DNA of 64,000 bases from Triangularia verruculosa. Lineage: Eukaryota; Ascomycota; Sordariomycetes; Sordariales; Podosporaceae. The translations under genes and the position numbers were made by a program. Shown here in pieces: positions 46,701 to 57,014 of the stretch (position 1 is its first letter; the number at the start of each line of letters is the position of its first letter). The stretch lies in assembly GCA_033296885.1 (NCBI GenBank), contig MU863997.1, positions 45,306-109,305 of the forward strand, in the 5' to 3' direction. Below the pieces are notes generated by a model, which ran no database searches, was not told the origin of the DNA, and saw only the letters and a list, made by a program, of their open reading frames with translations.

Positions 46701-47104
46701 CCTTGATCTGGTCTAGGTATTTGGCTGTGAAGGAACGTCAGCACACAGACGGAAACAGTCGGCGAGGCAATCAAGCTGACCTTTCTTCTGGGTTGTGAGG
46801 ATGTAGAGGGTATCGGTGGTAAGGAGCATCAACGTGGTTGGAAACTCGTAGCCGAGGAGCCAAAACTGCAGAGCTTGCTGTTAGTACTGCGCAAGCCACT
46901 GTTTGAGGCTAAGGCGATTGAACTTACGTGCATGGCATTGTTTTTGTAGAGCTCGGGCTCCTCAGTGACCTTGCCCATCAGGATGAGGATGGACGAGGCG
47001 CCATTGAACAGCGCGTCGCCAGAGCGCTTGTCGGCCTTCCAGGCGTTGACAAAGTGCGTGATGCGCTCCTGGAAGACCTTTGCGTCGATTTTGATGTCCG
47101 CCAT
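43767..47104 (-). CDS. spt16: FACT complex subunit Spt16
   Basis: Histone chaperone subunit that, with Pob3, reorganises nucleosomes during transcription and replication. Five exons give 1033 aa: 46928-47104, 46781-46865, 46603-46724, 44934-46539 and 43767-44878. All phases close; one donor (GTCAGC at 46780) is atypical. The N-terminal lobe starts MADIKIDAKVFQERI. The inactive peptidase-M24-like domain follows (KFLLSVHNMILKAIRDG, then LKNVGYGIGLENKD). The middle and Rtt106-like domains contain FKRFESYKRDSQFPPKVRD and LPVMGRPVPFHVNTIKNASK. The C-terminal acidic tail (DSDEDGGSDEEEEE onward) ends in a basic KKAAKKQKRR nuclear signal. Length matches fungal Spt16. Confidence 0.96.
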
Positions 47105-47918
47105 GATGGGCGATTGCGCTGTCGCGGGGATTGACGATGGCGGCGCAAAAGCTCAAGCAGTGGGGTGATGATGGTTGGTGCGAAGAGGTCGTCGCCCTCG
47201 GTGGAAAAGCAGTTGTATGGAGATGTTCTGTCTCCAGCCAGAGGAGTGCAGGGTGCAACAACTTAACCAGGCTCGCCGGGCCAAGCCAAAAATTTACAGG
47301 GGTGTCGCGTTGCTGGACGTCACGGGCCACCCCCAAAGTCGCGTTTTGGCGTGCTTGGTTGCCTAAGTGGTTTTCTTGTGGCCTGAGGCTGCCACTTTTT
47401 GGGATATCAGGTCTGATCTGGGAAACGATGTATCCGAGGGTGAAAGTAGCTGCTTGGAAAAATATTCGTGACTCGGAAGACGAGTTGTGGTGACCGGGCT
47501 CTGTTGCGTGAAAGGTCTCGCTGGTGCGGGGCGGGGATGGAAGACAAAGGTCACCGGCGCAGATGGGCAGCTACACCGTTGAACATCTAGGCACTCCAGG
47601 CAAGGACACGTCATTATATTCATTCGATTCAAACACCCCAATGCCAAATGAGCCCCGAGAGGAACCAGGTATCTGTACTGTACAGTGCAAGAGTAGCTGA
47701 CGACAGCCCATCAAGTCCTTTCTAGGAATTGGGGGTGATAGAGAAATAACAAGAAAAAAAGGAGAAGCCAAAGTCCCAGTGACCGCCATACGCCGTGTAA
47801 CCCCAAAGCTATCCCAAGACACTGCACACTGTTGTCAAACAGAAAACGGAGTTAATCCAGCCCCGCCCTATACATATTCTCGCAATCCTACTTTTTCCCC
47901 GCCAACCCTGTGGCCGCC
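47105..47918. other. spt16 promoter and cdc50 3' flank
   Basis: No coding frame is supported in this 0.8-kb spacer. Confidence 0.4.
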
Positions 47919-49226
47919 TTATGAAGTTGAGGCATGCGCTTGGGGCGCTGACGGCTGGTTCCACGAAAGATACGAAGGGTCGCCAAGCTTGCGTGGCTTC
48001 CACAAGAAGAATGACAGGATGAAGTAGACGTCGAGAATAAGACAGATACCACCAACGATCAAAAAGATGATGCCTGGCCAAATGTTACGGGCCCCCATGG
48101 TCGAAACCGTTGTCAGGACAAAATGCTTCTCGCCATTGTACTTGGTGGTGTTAAAGTTGGACTCAATCTTGATCTCGTAGGTACCGGCGGCCATGAGTTC
48201 GCTGGTGTTGCTCTTCTGGTACAGCTTGTAGAAGTTGGGCGCGGCAGCCAACATCATCCAATTCTGAAAGAGCTCGTCGTTTTTGAGATCCGGCACCGGG
48301 TTCTTCTCCTCATCATAACCGTACTTGTAGCGCTCCTCCCAGTTCGGCGGGGGCGCAATATCGTCGTACTTGTAGCTGGTAAGACCATACAAATCCCTGA
48401 TTCCCGGCCAAGCAATCCCTGTTGTCGACATTGGGTATTCGCGGCTGTTCTCGGACGTATTTCTCGGATTGAGCAGCAGAGGCGTGGAGAAAGTGTCATT
48501 AAAGATTGAATTAGCCACCAAGCCGCATGGGTAGATGATCTTGCCCTCGTCGTTGTGAGTCAAAGGAGCGCAGGTCGAGGCGTTAATAGTACCTCCGTCC
48601 ACAGCGTCACCGAGAAGCTGCTTGGCATTAAACGAATTTACATAACGACGATGGTTCTGGTAGAAGTTGGTGAGATGGTAGAAGAAGCTGATGGTTGGCT
48701 TGAGGTCCTCGGGGATGTTGATTCGAACATGGCAATACTCCCGCTTGGCAGTGTAATTGGCGACCGGGACATCTTGGATTGTCTCTCTTTTCCATTGGGA
48801 CCGGAAGGGGTCTAGGTCGGGATTTGTTACCGAGAAGTGGGCCTCGATGTTTTCTGCTGGAATCGGTCCGAAATCGTCTGTCGGTGCGTCTGTAGTGCAC
48901 TTGGTGTAGTCTATCGAGATATCGCGGACCTGTGCAGACCGAATTTATAAGCATGTGCCTCCAGCAATCGCAAGGGGAGACAATTCGTCTACTGGGCAAC
49001 TCACCGTATGCGCAAGATATGTGAGATAGGCGCCGAACCCAAGGTAGATAGCGGCGAGGATGGAGAAGATGGTGACGATAAGTTTCGGTGTCAGCACACA
49101 CTGCCAGGCGCGCATACGTTGCTGACGGAAGGCTGTGTTGGGCGGGCGGTTCTTGTGCGCATCGGCTTCAGAGTGGTCATCTTCGGCAGCATCGCCAGAG
49201 GCTCCGCGGCGACGTCTCGGAGCCAT
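47919..49226 (-). CDS. cdc50: Cdc50/Lem3 family P4-ATPase (flippase) subunit
   Basis: Non-catalytic beta subunit of phospholipid flippases (Drs2- or Dnf-type) needed for their ER exit and activity. Two exons give 410 aa: 49005-49226 and 47919-48929 (intron GTGAGT...GCACAG) joining YLAHT to VRDISIDYTKC. Topology is as in the family: cytosolic basic N-terminus with FRQQRMRAWQCVLTPKLIV, TM1 at residues ~48-70, a large lumenal domain with NYT, NAST and NDT glycosylation sites and conserved cysteines, IAWPGIRDLYGLTSYKYDD, and TM2 near 355-378 (IFLIVGGICLILDVYFIL). The short cytosolic tail ends APQAHASTS. Confidence 0.95.
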
Positions 49227-51154
49227 GGTGGGGGTATTATCTGCGACGTCGTCGTCGTCGTTGCGGGGTGGCTTTCGGGGTTGTCAAAGGGAGAGGATCT
49301 TGGAAAAGGAGCGTTTCAAAGACACGGAGTCTTCGGTGTCTGCGGCGTGTAAACTGGCCCGTGCTGTGTCTTGGCAGGAGGCTGTGATGGTTCGTTCCAG
49401 TGCTAAGGCAATCCATTTTTGGAACAACCCAACATTGAATAGCATGCGGTCACGGGATTCAGCACGTGTGTTGGCTGTTTGTAAGTCATGGTCTGTCCAT
49501 CACTGGGGAAATCATGAGAAGCAGTGGAGATTGAGATACTCTCGGGGTGTCCGATCAGAGGGTTCGTAAATTGCTGGATACAACACTGGGCGGGAGAGAT
49601 TCAATAAGAAATCTCACTTTCTTAGGCCTCCAGCTCCAGGCTGTTGGCTCGTCACTTGGGTGCCCGAATCCGGACAGAAGCATTTCTTCTTTCACTCCCG
49701 GCGCCAAGGTGTGCTGTTGCCACCTGCTGAGCACGCTGCGGCAGATCTGCAAGAGAAGCCGAAGCAGAAGATCGGTCAAGTTCAACAGCACGTCAGCGGC
49801 CAGGGCAGCGGCCATAAGGTGGCCCATGCGCTTTCTAGAATTGTTCGACGCAAATGACTGGCCTGCGCCTAGCGGCATTGTGGAGTCAAAGCGAGAGGCA
49901 GGTCCCGGTTGTGAGGGGGACCTGATGTCCGTTCTCAGCCGGTGACTTTGCTGCTAACAGTGATGCAAAGAACATGTGCCTGGTGACGGCAGCCATGACT
50001 CTGAGCTATGAGCAATTTAGGGACGAGGGCTTCTCTCAGTCGTCGCTGCAGATCCAGTCGTCCTGAAAGTGGCGTCTCCCCGGATTTGCGCGGGCTGGTT
50101 ACGGACCAGCGCTGGGGGTCCTTGATGGCCCCAAAGTCTTCCGGTGATGAAATGCAGGGAACGCAGGCGTCTCGATACCGCACTGTCGAACTGTAGGGCG
50201 GGAACCACCCCACTCGCCAAACCTAAAGCTTCACCTCCATCTCCCCTCCTCCCAGGTCGCCTTCCAAGTCTCCCCCCTTTCCACCTTCCTGGGCTTTCCT
50301 TTCTTTCATCTTTCCATCTTTCCATCTTTCCATCTTTCCATCTCGGCAGCTGTATTACTGGCATCTGCCACGGGTGCCATTGCCACAAGCTTGAGCTCTG
50401 TCTCTACTACACTACCTTATATTACACCACCCTGCTGCTCGTCTCAATTTCTGCAGCCGTGTGCCGGACTTGTCTGTCTCGGCCTTTATTCCTTGTTCAC
50501 CTGCAAGCCGATCGTTGCTAAGATTTCCCTACCACCTCCCTGGCCTAGCTCGGATTGCACCCTGTGTCTCTTCTCCTTTATCATCAGAAGAGCTCCTCGT
50601 CGACTGCAGCATCTTTTTCTCCTCCAGCAACAAACTACCCCTCTCGCCAGCTCCCGCTTCTGGGTCCCGAACTCCACCACACGCACCACCGTCTTGTCGG
50701 TGGCTTTGTCTAGGCAAACCATATCGACACCTCTCTCGTCTTTGACGACCAGGTAAGTCAAGTCATGCTTCCAATGTTTCACGGCTCTTGTTGCCTTGTC
50801 TCAATTCCTCCGTTTATATCCATCCATCCATCCATCTCTTCGGCGAGACCAGACGGGTCTGAGCTCTGCATGACGAAACCGTTCATACAAAAAGCAGCTT
50901 TCCGGCGGCCTGCACTTCTCCGAGTCGCGCAGCCCATTTTGTCTTGAAATGGTCCTTTTCTTACCTCCTCGCATTGCACCACTTGTGCCGGCTATGTTCT
51001 GACGGTCTGCTGCAGCTCATAGAGAGAGACTGACTCCGTAACCAACGCACTCGCCCAGGCCGACCTTCAGTACATCAGGCTCGGCCCTCTCTTTCGAAGT
51101 TGATCGTCATTCTCTGCAGCCGATAGAGCAACATCTTCCTGAACACTAATCAAC
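49227..51154. other. Divergent upstream region of cdc50 and pkaR, with probable 5'-UTR intron
   Basis: 1.9 kb between two outward starts. CAG/GTAAGT at about 50752 is a near-perfect donor, and acceptors with branch sites follow (CCGTAACCAACG then GCCCAG at about 51059, or TCTCTGCAG at about 51120). So pkaR probably has a spliced leader. A short CT-rich 8-bp tandem repeat lies at 50308-50339. No coding exon with a dimerisation helix was found upstream. Confidence 0.5.
50308..50339. repeat. Four tandem copies of ATCTTTCC
   Basis: Perfect 8-bp microsatellite in the pyrimidine-rich region upstream of pkaR; probably promoter or leader sequence. Confidence 0.9.
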
Positions 51155-52400
51155 ATGTCCACCGGCTTCACGAGCCCCTTCGGGGGCAACTCAAACCCAT
51201 TCGGCAGATTGGAGACCGCAGGCATGCAAAGAGTGGCCGAGGAGGACGAAAACGATATGATCACTTCTCCCACAACAGCGAGCTTTGGCCGCATCACAGT
51301 CGACAACAGCCATGCCGGCGGGCTCTTTCGAAGCCCCTTTGGTGCTGATGCGGCATCCGATACACACATGACGGGGGTCAGCAGACCTCATCTTGACCCA
51401 GCGGGCTACCCGGCCCAGTACAACTTTGGTCGCCGCACTTCGGTATCGGCCGAATCCCTCAAGCCTCCTACGGGAGAAACCTACGACAACTGGGCCCCCC
51501 CTGTCCACCCCAAAACACAAGAGCAGCTGGAGCGGTTGAAGGATGCCATGGGCGGCAACTTCCTCTTTAACCACCTCGATGACGAGCAAACCGCCCAGGT
51601 ACTGGGAGCCTTGGTGGAGAAGCCGATTCCGTCCAAGGATATCAAGGTGAGTTTGGAGCCGCCACAAGCCAAAAGGGGCAGGTCTAATATGTCCACAGGT
51701 GATTACCCAAGGAGATACCGGTGACTTCTTCTACATCATTGAGAAGGGTTCTTTCGATATTTACGTCAGCCCCACAGGAAAGGTCGAGCCTGGTTTGGAC
51801 GGGGCTGGCAAGAAGGTCAGCACCATTGGTGCCGGCGGATCTTTTGGAGAGCTCGCGCTCATGTACAACGCACCACGGGCCGCTACTGTTATCTCTGCCG
51901 AGCCCAACTGCACGCTTTGGGCCCTCGATCGCATGACTTTCCGAAGAATTCTGATGGAGTCGACCTTTGCTCGTCGGCGTATGTACGAGGGCTTCCTCGA
52001 GGAGGTTCCTTTGCTCTCGAGCTTGACTCCGTATGAGCGCTCCAAGATTGCGGATGCGCTCAAGAGTGAGAAGTTCCCGGCTGGCCACACCATTATTCGT
52101 GAGGGCGATCCGGGTGATTCCTTTTACTTGTTGGTGGATGGCGAGGCGGTCGCTCTTAGGAACGGCGACCAGACCCCCGTCAAGCACTACAAGAAGGGCG
52201 ATTTCTTTGGCGAGCTCGCTCTGCTTAACGACGCACCACGCGCCGCCAGCGTGGTGAGCACAAGCGAGGTCAAGGTTGTGTCACTTGGCAAGTCTGCCTT
52301 TCAGCGGTTGCTGGGCCCCGTGGAGAGCATCATGCGGAGGACCAAGTATGTGGGTGTCAAGACTGGTGTGGAGGAGATGGATCCTCTTCAGACGGCTTGA
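51155..52400 (+). CDS. pkaR: cAMP-dependent protein kinase regulatory subunit
   Basis: Inhibitory cAMP-binding subunit of PKA. Two exons give 397 aa: 51155-51646 and 51699-52400 (intron GTGAGT...CCACAG) joining PIPSKDIK to VITQGDTGDFFYIIEKG. The inhibitor sequence RRTSVSAE lies at residues 93-100 and can be phosphorylated in cis. Two cyclic-nucleotide-binding domains follow, each with its phosphate-binding cassette: FGELALMYNAPRAATV and FGELALLNDAPRAASV. The N-terminus (TSPFGGNSNPFGR) is the short form seen in filamentous fungi; I see no clear dimerisation/docking helices. The start ATG is the first in frame after the probable 5'-UTR intron. Confidence 0.94.
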
Positions 52401-54058
52401 GATACAGGAAAAAGGAAAAATATGGAAAGGGAAGCAGAAGAGTTGTAATGGGGCAACAGGGGGGTCAGTTTCTTGAAAAGAACAAACATTGGAGAAGTAA
52501 GAATAAAGTTTGGTATTCCTGGTGTGGCTTTTATGGATTTTGGGGATGGAGTTTAGGATTTTTTTACTCTTTTCTATCTCCCCTATTTTTTCTGGGCTTG
52601 CACTTGATCATTCAAGAAGACCAAGCACCAGTGGGCCTTTGTCACATTAGATACCTGAAGGAGACTAGCAGACAGGTTCGTGAATAGCAAATGCTATGTT
52701 TTTACCTAGGGTTGTGGTTGTGTATATTTGATTACTGTGTGTAGAATCATTTAAATGGTTGCTAATAAGAGAACCAGAAGTGTTCGAGGGGCTGGCCTGG
52801 GCTGCGGTGACGGCTGCGGTGACATGTCTTTCTGAGTTTGGGCTTTTCTGAGTGAGAAACTCCTGATCATTCCGGCTCTGATCTTTACCATTGAGACTTA
52901 GCTGCCACGAGGTGTTATGAAAGCTCAGATTACTGACCATAGAAGCTTAGATATTTAATAATCAAAGCTCGGATTTCTAATAATAAAAACTTAGATTATT
53001 CAGCCGAGGTACCTAAATTACCATAAAGTATTAACCCGTGTCTTATAATTATCATGGAGAGGGGTGGGGGCCTTGATGCCAGTCTGTTCTGTGTTGTGGA
53101 TGTGGTTGGGACTTTGATAGGGGCTAGCGAAGGACTTGTAGAAGAAGTAGTATTGTGACGATATATTTCTGATTAACTACAACGTAATTATCTCCATCTA
53201 AGCTTCTACTCTTTATTATATAGATGTAACTTGAGCGTCTACTGTCTATTAGCTAGACTGAAACCAAGCTTTTAACGCCTGGAATCTAGACTGTAGAAGC
53301 TTAAATTAAATAAGAAAAGGCTTAGATAATAGAAAGAAAAGGCCAAGATTAAATAAATAAAAGACTTAGGTTAAAGAGGGGGAAAGCTCGGGTTATTAAA
53401 TAAATAACAATGGATAGCTTACAAGAAGAAAGAAGATGATACACTGTTGGTTGTAGATGAAGGTGAAGATAGCAAAAGCTCTAGACTTAACTAGATGTAT
53501 TGTTCAATCCCATTGAGAGGTGGACAGGGCGGTGTGTGTCACTACCTAAAGCTAAAGAACATCATGGCTGCTATCCGGGGTGGGCAGCGGGATCCTGAAC
53601 GAGAGGACTTAAGGCGGTGATGTGGGGAATAGTACCGCTGATGGGAGCCTCATTTTCTATGGATATAAACCTGACAATCCGGTGAATACGGCAGTCAAAG
53701 ATGAAAGTGGTTACATTGCTACAATTCCAAGATTGTAGCTCTGGTTTTATTTCGTGCCACTAAAAAAAAGGACAACAAACTACCTGGATTAAACGGGCAA
53801 GACGAACGCCGGGCATAATAATACCTACTCAGCAATGTCTCAAAGTGTAATCATCGGTATTTATGCTGATCCCCATCGATCCCGAGCTCACACCCCTATA
53901 TACCGACATAATAAAGAAAATAAATATGTTATCTTAGTTTGATTAGGTACTGGCCTTTTGCAAAGGACTTGTCAAGGGATGCAAAACATTGTTCTTTAAC
54001 TGTTGTTTTTCCATTTCAAACACGTATTATTATCCAATTACACCCCCTTCCTAAATTA
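52401..54058. other. AT-rich convergent spacer with repeat clusters
   Basis: After the pkaR 3' region the sequence from about 52910 to 53960 is markedly A+T-rich and holds 22-bp repeat units. No intact gene or transposase frame was found. It may be a relic altered by repeat-induced mutation. Confidence 0.5.
52921..53008. repeat. 22-bp-period repeat, cluster B
   Basis: Units begin at 52921 (AAGCTCAGATTA), 52943 (AAGCTTAGATAT), 52965 (AAGCTCGGATTT) and 52987 (AAACTTAGATTA), exactly 22 bp apart. More diverged AAGCTTAAATTA and AAGCTCGGGTTA-like units with about the same period run at 53297-53400. Confidence 0.85.
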
Positions 54059-55027
54059 TTACATCTTCTGCTGCCGCTGCCTTCCACCATCAGAATCATG
54101 CAACACGGCCGGCGGCGGCTGGGTAATCACCACCTCCTCGGCTACATCATAGACGTGATCGCTGCTATCCCCTCTTTCATCCTCGCTATCACTATCACCA
54201 TTACTCCCACTGTCATATCCCGTTTCTGTCTTCTCCTTCTCAACCACGTCTGATCCAACGGTGGTTATACTCCTCGTGTCAATCTCATCGTCACCCTCGA
54301 CCCAACTCCTTTCGCTTTCCTCAACTGCCGCATCTACCGGGCTGTTGCCGTCGAGTTCTTGCAACTCGACACTGTCTAGTAGTTCCCGCCCTACGACCAC
54401 CACCGCCGCCGCCGCACTGCCCTCACCTGCTTCGACGATCTCCCCGTCGCCTCCCAGCTCGGGTGTTGTTGTGATTTTCTCTTTGGGGCTGTCGTATGGA
54501 GGGGGGGCTTCGCCTAGCTCGTTGAGGCCTTCTTCGGGGGGTGGGTGGCGGGGCCAGGCCCAGCGGGAGGCTTCCTGGCCGGGGGAGAAGAAGCCTGATT
54601 CGAGGTCTCGCTGGGTGGAGAGGTCGCGGACGGCGTAGCGGGATAAGGGGTTGGTAGTGTGGGGGGAGTGGCGGGAGAGGGTGGGTTGTTGTTGTTGTTG
54701 GTTGGGGGAAGTGAGGGATTGCTGGAGTTGCTTGCGGGCGAAGCGGCGGCGGCGGGAGTTGTGGAGGCATGCGGCGAGGAGGCCGAGGGAGGAGAGGAGG
54801 AGGACGGGGATTAGGACCCATGCCCTGGGAGGAATTAGTTTTTTGAAGGATAATAGGGAGGGAAAAGGGGGGAGGGGGGCATACCAAGGGTGGTCAGCGG
54901 AGAATAAGCCATTGTCATTACCATCATCACTGTTGGTAGATGATGGCGAGGAGGTGGAGGTTGAGCCAGGGGGTGTGAAGTCTGGTGGCGGGCCGAAGGA
55001 TGTCATGGTTGCGAAGGGGGAGGACAT
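54059..55027 (-). CDS. Single-pass membrane protein, Ser/Thr-rich ectodomain
   Basis: Starts at MSSPFATMTSFG (55027); the frame further upstream has no ATG. An optional 60-nt in-frame intron at 54825-54884 (GTATGC...TCCCAG, branch ACTAATT) would join SADHPW to AWVLIPVLLL, giving 302 aa; unspliced it is 322 aa. The layout is a short Pro/Ser/Thr/Asp-rich N-terminus, one transmembrane segment (WVLIPVLLLSSLGLLAACL), a basic stop-transfer (NSRRRRFARKQL) and a long cytosolic tail with poly-Q, a PPPYDSPKEK motif and many acidic/Ser clusters. There is no classical signal peptide. The architecture resembles fungal wall-stress or sensor-like proteins, but no family could be assigned. Confidence 0.65.
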   Translation of the reverse strand: MSSPFATMTSFGPPPDFTPPGSTSTSSPSSTNSDDGNDNGLFSADHPWYAPLPPFPSLLSFKKLIPPRAWVLIPVLLLSSLGLLAACLHNSRRRRFARKQLQQSLTSPNQQQQQPTLSRHSPHTTNPLSRYAVRDLSTQRDLESGFFSPGQEASRWAWPRHPPPEEGLNELGEAPPPYDSPKEKITTTPELGGDGEIVEAGEGSAAAAVVVVGRELLDSVELQELDGNSPVDAAVEESERSWVEGDDEIDTRSITTVGSDVVEKEKTETGYDSGSNGDSDSEDERGDSSDHVYDVAEEVVITQPPPAVLHDSDGGRQRQQKM

Positions 55028-57014
55028 TTCGGTGATTTCCTTTCTTCGAGAATAGGTGGCGGTGGGTGAATAGGCAAGGTAGGTAGGTTGATACACCTTC
55101 GCCTCCTATGATGAACAGGAGGGTATGCTCATCCGTCAGGGACGACGTCACTTGGACAGCTCTCTTGCTTAGACACCAATAAATACTCTAAGAAACGAGT
55201 GTCTGTGTAGAGACTGGGGACGAAAGAAAGAAAACGAGTGAAAAGAGGAAGAGCCTCAACAGGCCTTTCACTCTTTTCTCCTTTCTCCCATTACGAAACT
55301 CCCAGGGGAGTGGTGGGATTACATATGTAAAAGCTACATGATCGCATGTTCCCACGTCCGACTCCCGAGCAGCGCGAGAGAAAAGGGGCGCGAGCTCACA
55401 AAGAATAGGAAGACATAGAGTTTCGGCGCTCAGTGCTCAGACGGGAACTTAAACGGGTGTGCCGGGTTGGCGGGCATGGTGATGATGCTAAGACTGGTGT
55501 AGAAGATGCAGGGGATGTGCCCGTTTGCAGTTAGCAGGGGGAGATGGTAGGTTCGAAAGATTGCCCGCTAGGTGCACGACATGCGTTAGGGCTGCATGCA
55601 GCTTTGGTTTAGGGTGGGGGAGCGTTGAGATCTGGGGAGAGGTTGTGGTGGAATGTGAGGATGAGAGAGACATCTTGTGGTCTCGGAATAGATATCATAT
55701 CACACTGTGATCTCTGCCGAGGATAAGCTCTATCAACCATGTTTCCGAAGCAAAAAAGAAGTAAAACAAGAATTGAATTGTGCAGGAAGCTTTGCTACTG
55801 AAACACCTGCCTACTAACACAGTGTTTGCGCCAAGGCTGGTCCCTGCTTCCAGATCGACCAAGCTACGCATATCTTGGATCCGATGTTCCGGAACTTGTA
55901 GTGTTGATCATCAATATCAGAGATATCATGTCTATTTCCCAGTCACTGCAGACTGCCCCAGAAGCAGAGAAACACTCGCTGGCAGGTGCTGCTCCTCGTG
56001 CCAACATCAACATTCCACAGTCAAAGCTCGATGCTCCCCCTCCAAAAACACCAATGCGGCAGCTTTAAGCTTCCTCCCATTGCATCATCCTCTGCATCCG
56101 CACAGACGAGTCACGGTTGCGCCGGAACAGGCGTTGAGATGCACCAAAAATCACCAGACTGTTTTATTGCCGTTTCCGAAAGCCGCTCTATCTTGGGCCA
56201 TGTCTTTACATTCCTGTCTATCAACTCCCAACTCCCAACTCCCAACTCCCATATTCACGAAAAATAGTACCGGGTATTGGAACTATCTGCCACCAACCCA
56301 TGACCACCACTTCTCTGGATAGCCCACAAGACTGGCATATCCCACGTGCTTTGCGGGGGGTAGACTCGATGCTCCAGTGATGCAGAAGACGCAACACACA
56401 CCAGCAAGAGCCAGGTCTGTGGGTTCCGACCGGTCTGGACTTGGCGCCCTGACACAGTGCGAAAGCGTAATTGTCCGACTCGGACGATTCTCTCAGAATA
56501 CACCCGACGTTGCACGAGGGACACCTGTCACGCCTTCCCCTGACTTTGCTGGAGGGGCTCAACTCTTTTGGACTCTCACCAAGCTGGACTTTTAGCGCCT
56601 CAGTCTGTCACTTTTTGTTGTTGTTATCGTTGACGTCGGCACCAATCCTACCCACTTCCTCCGCTTGGCTGGCTGCGGGAACGGGAAACCTCTGCCGCTT
56701 CCCGGATGCTTTTGGAAACGGACGCAACGGTGGGCCAAGTTCAGTCGTGGTTGTCAATCCCAGCTCTTAATAACTCAGCCTCAATATCAAATCAGAAAGA
56801 AAATAAACCATCTGACAGCTCACTCTGCAATACCAAGGCTCTCTCTCCTTTTCCATCCTCACACCGAGGTTTACCGCCATTTGTTCAGGTGTTGCATACC
56901 GCACCGTGCCGAGAGAGAGAAAGTAATAAGCGGGGACAGTGCGCGTTCACAACAACACCAACACTCCAAAAAGGGGGTTTTCATACCTACGTACGCCACA
57001 GACAATTTTTGAAA
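55028..57014. other. Divergent upstream region of membrane protein and MFS genes
   Basis: 2 kb without a supported gene. Contains the 7-bp microsatellite at 56223-56250. An in-frame ATG at 56706 upstream of the MFS start gives a low-quality extension and is treated as leader. Confidence 0.4.
56223..56250. repeat. Four tandem copies of AACTCCC
   Basis: Perfect 7-bp microsatellite in the spacer. Confidence 0.9.
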
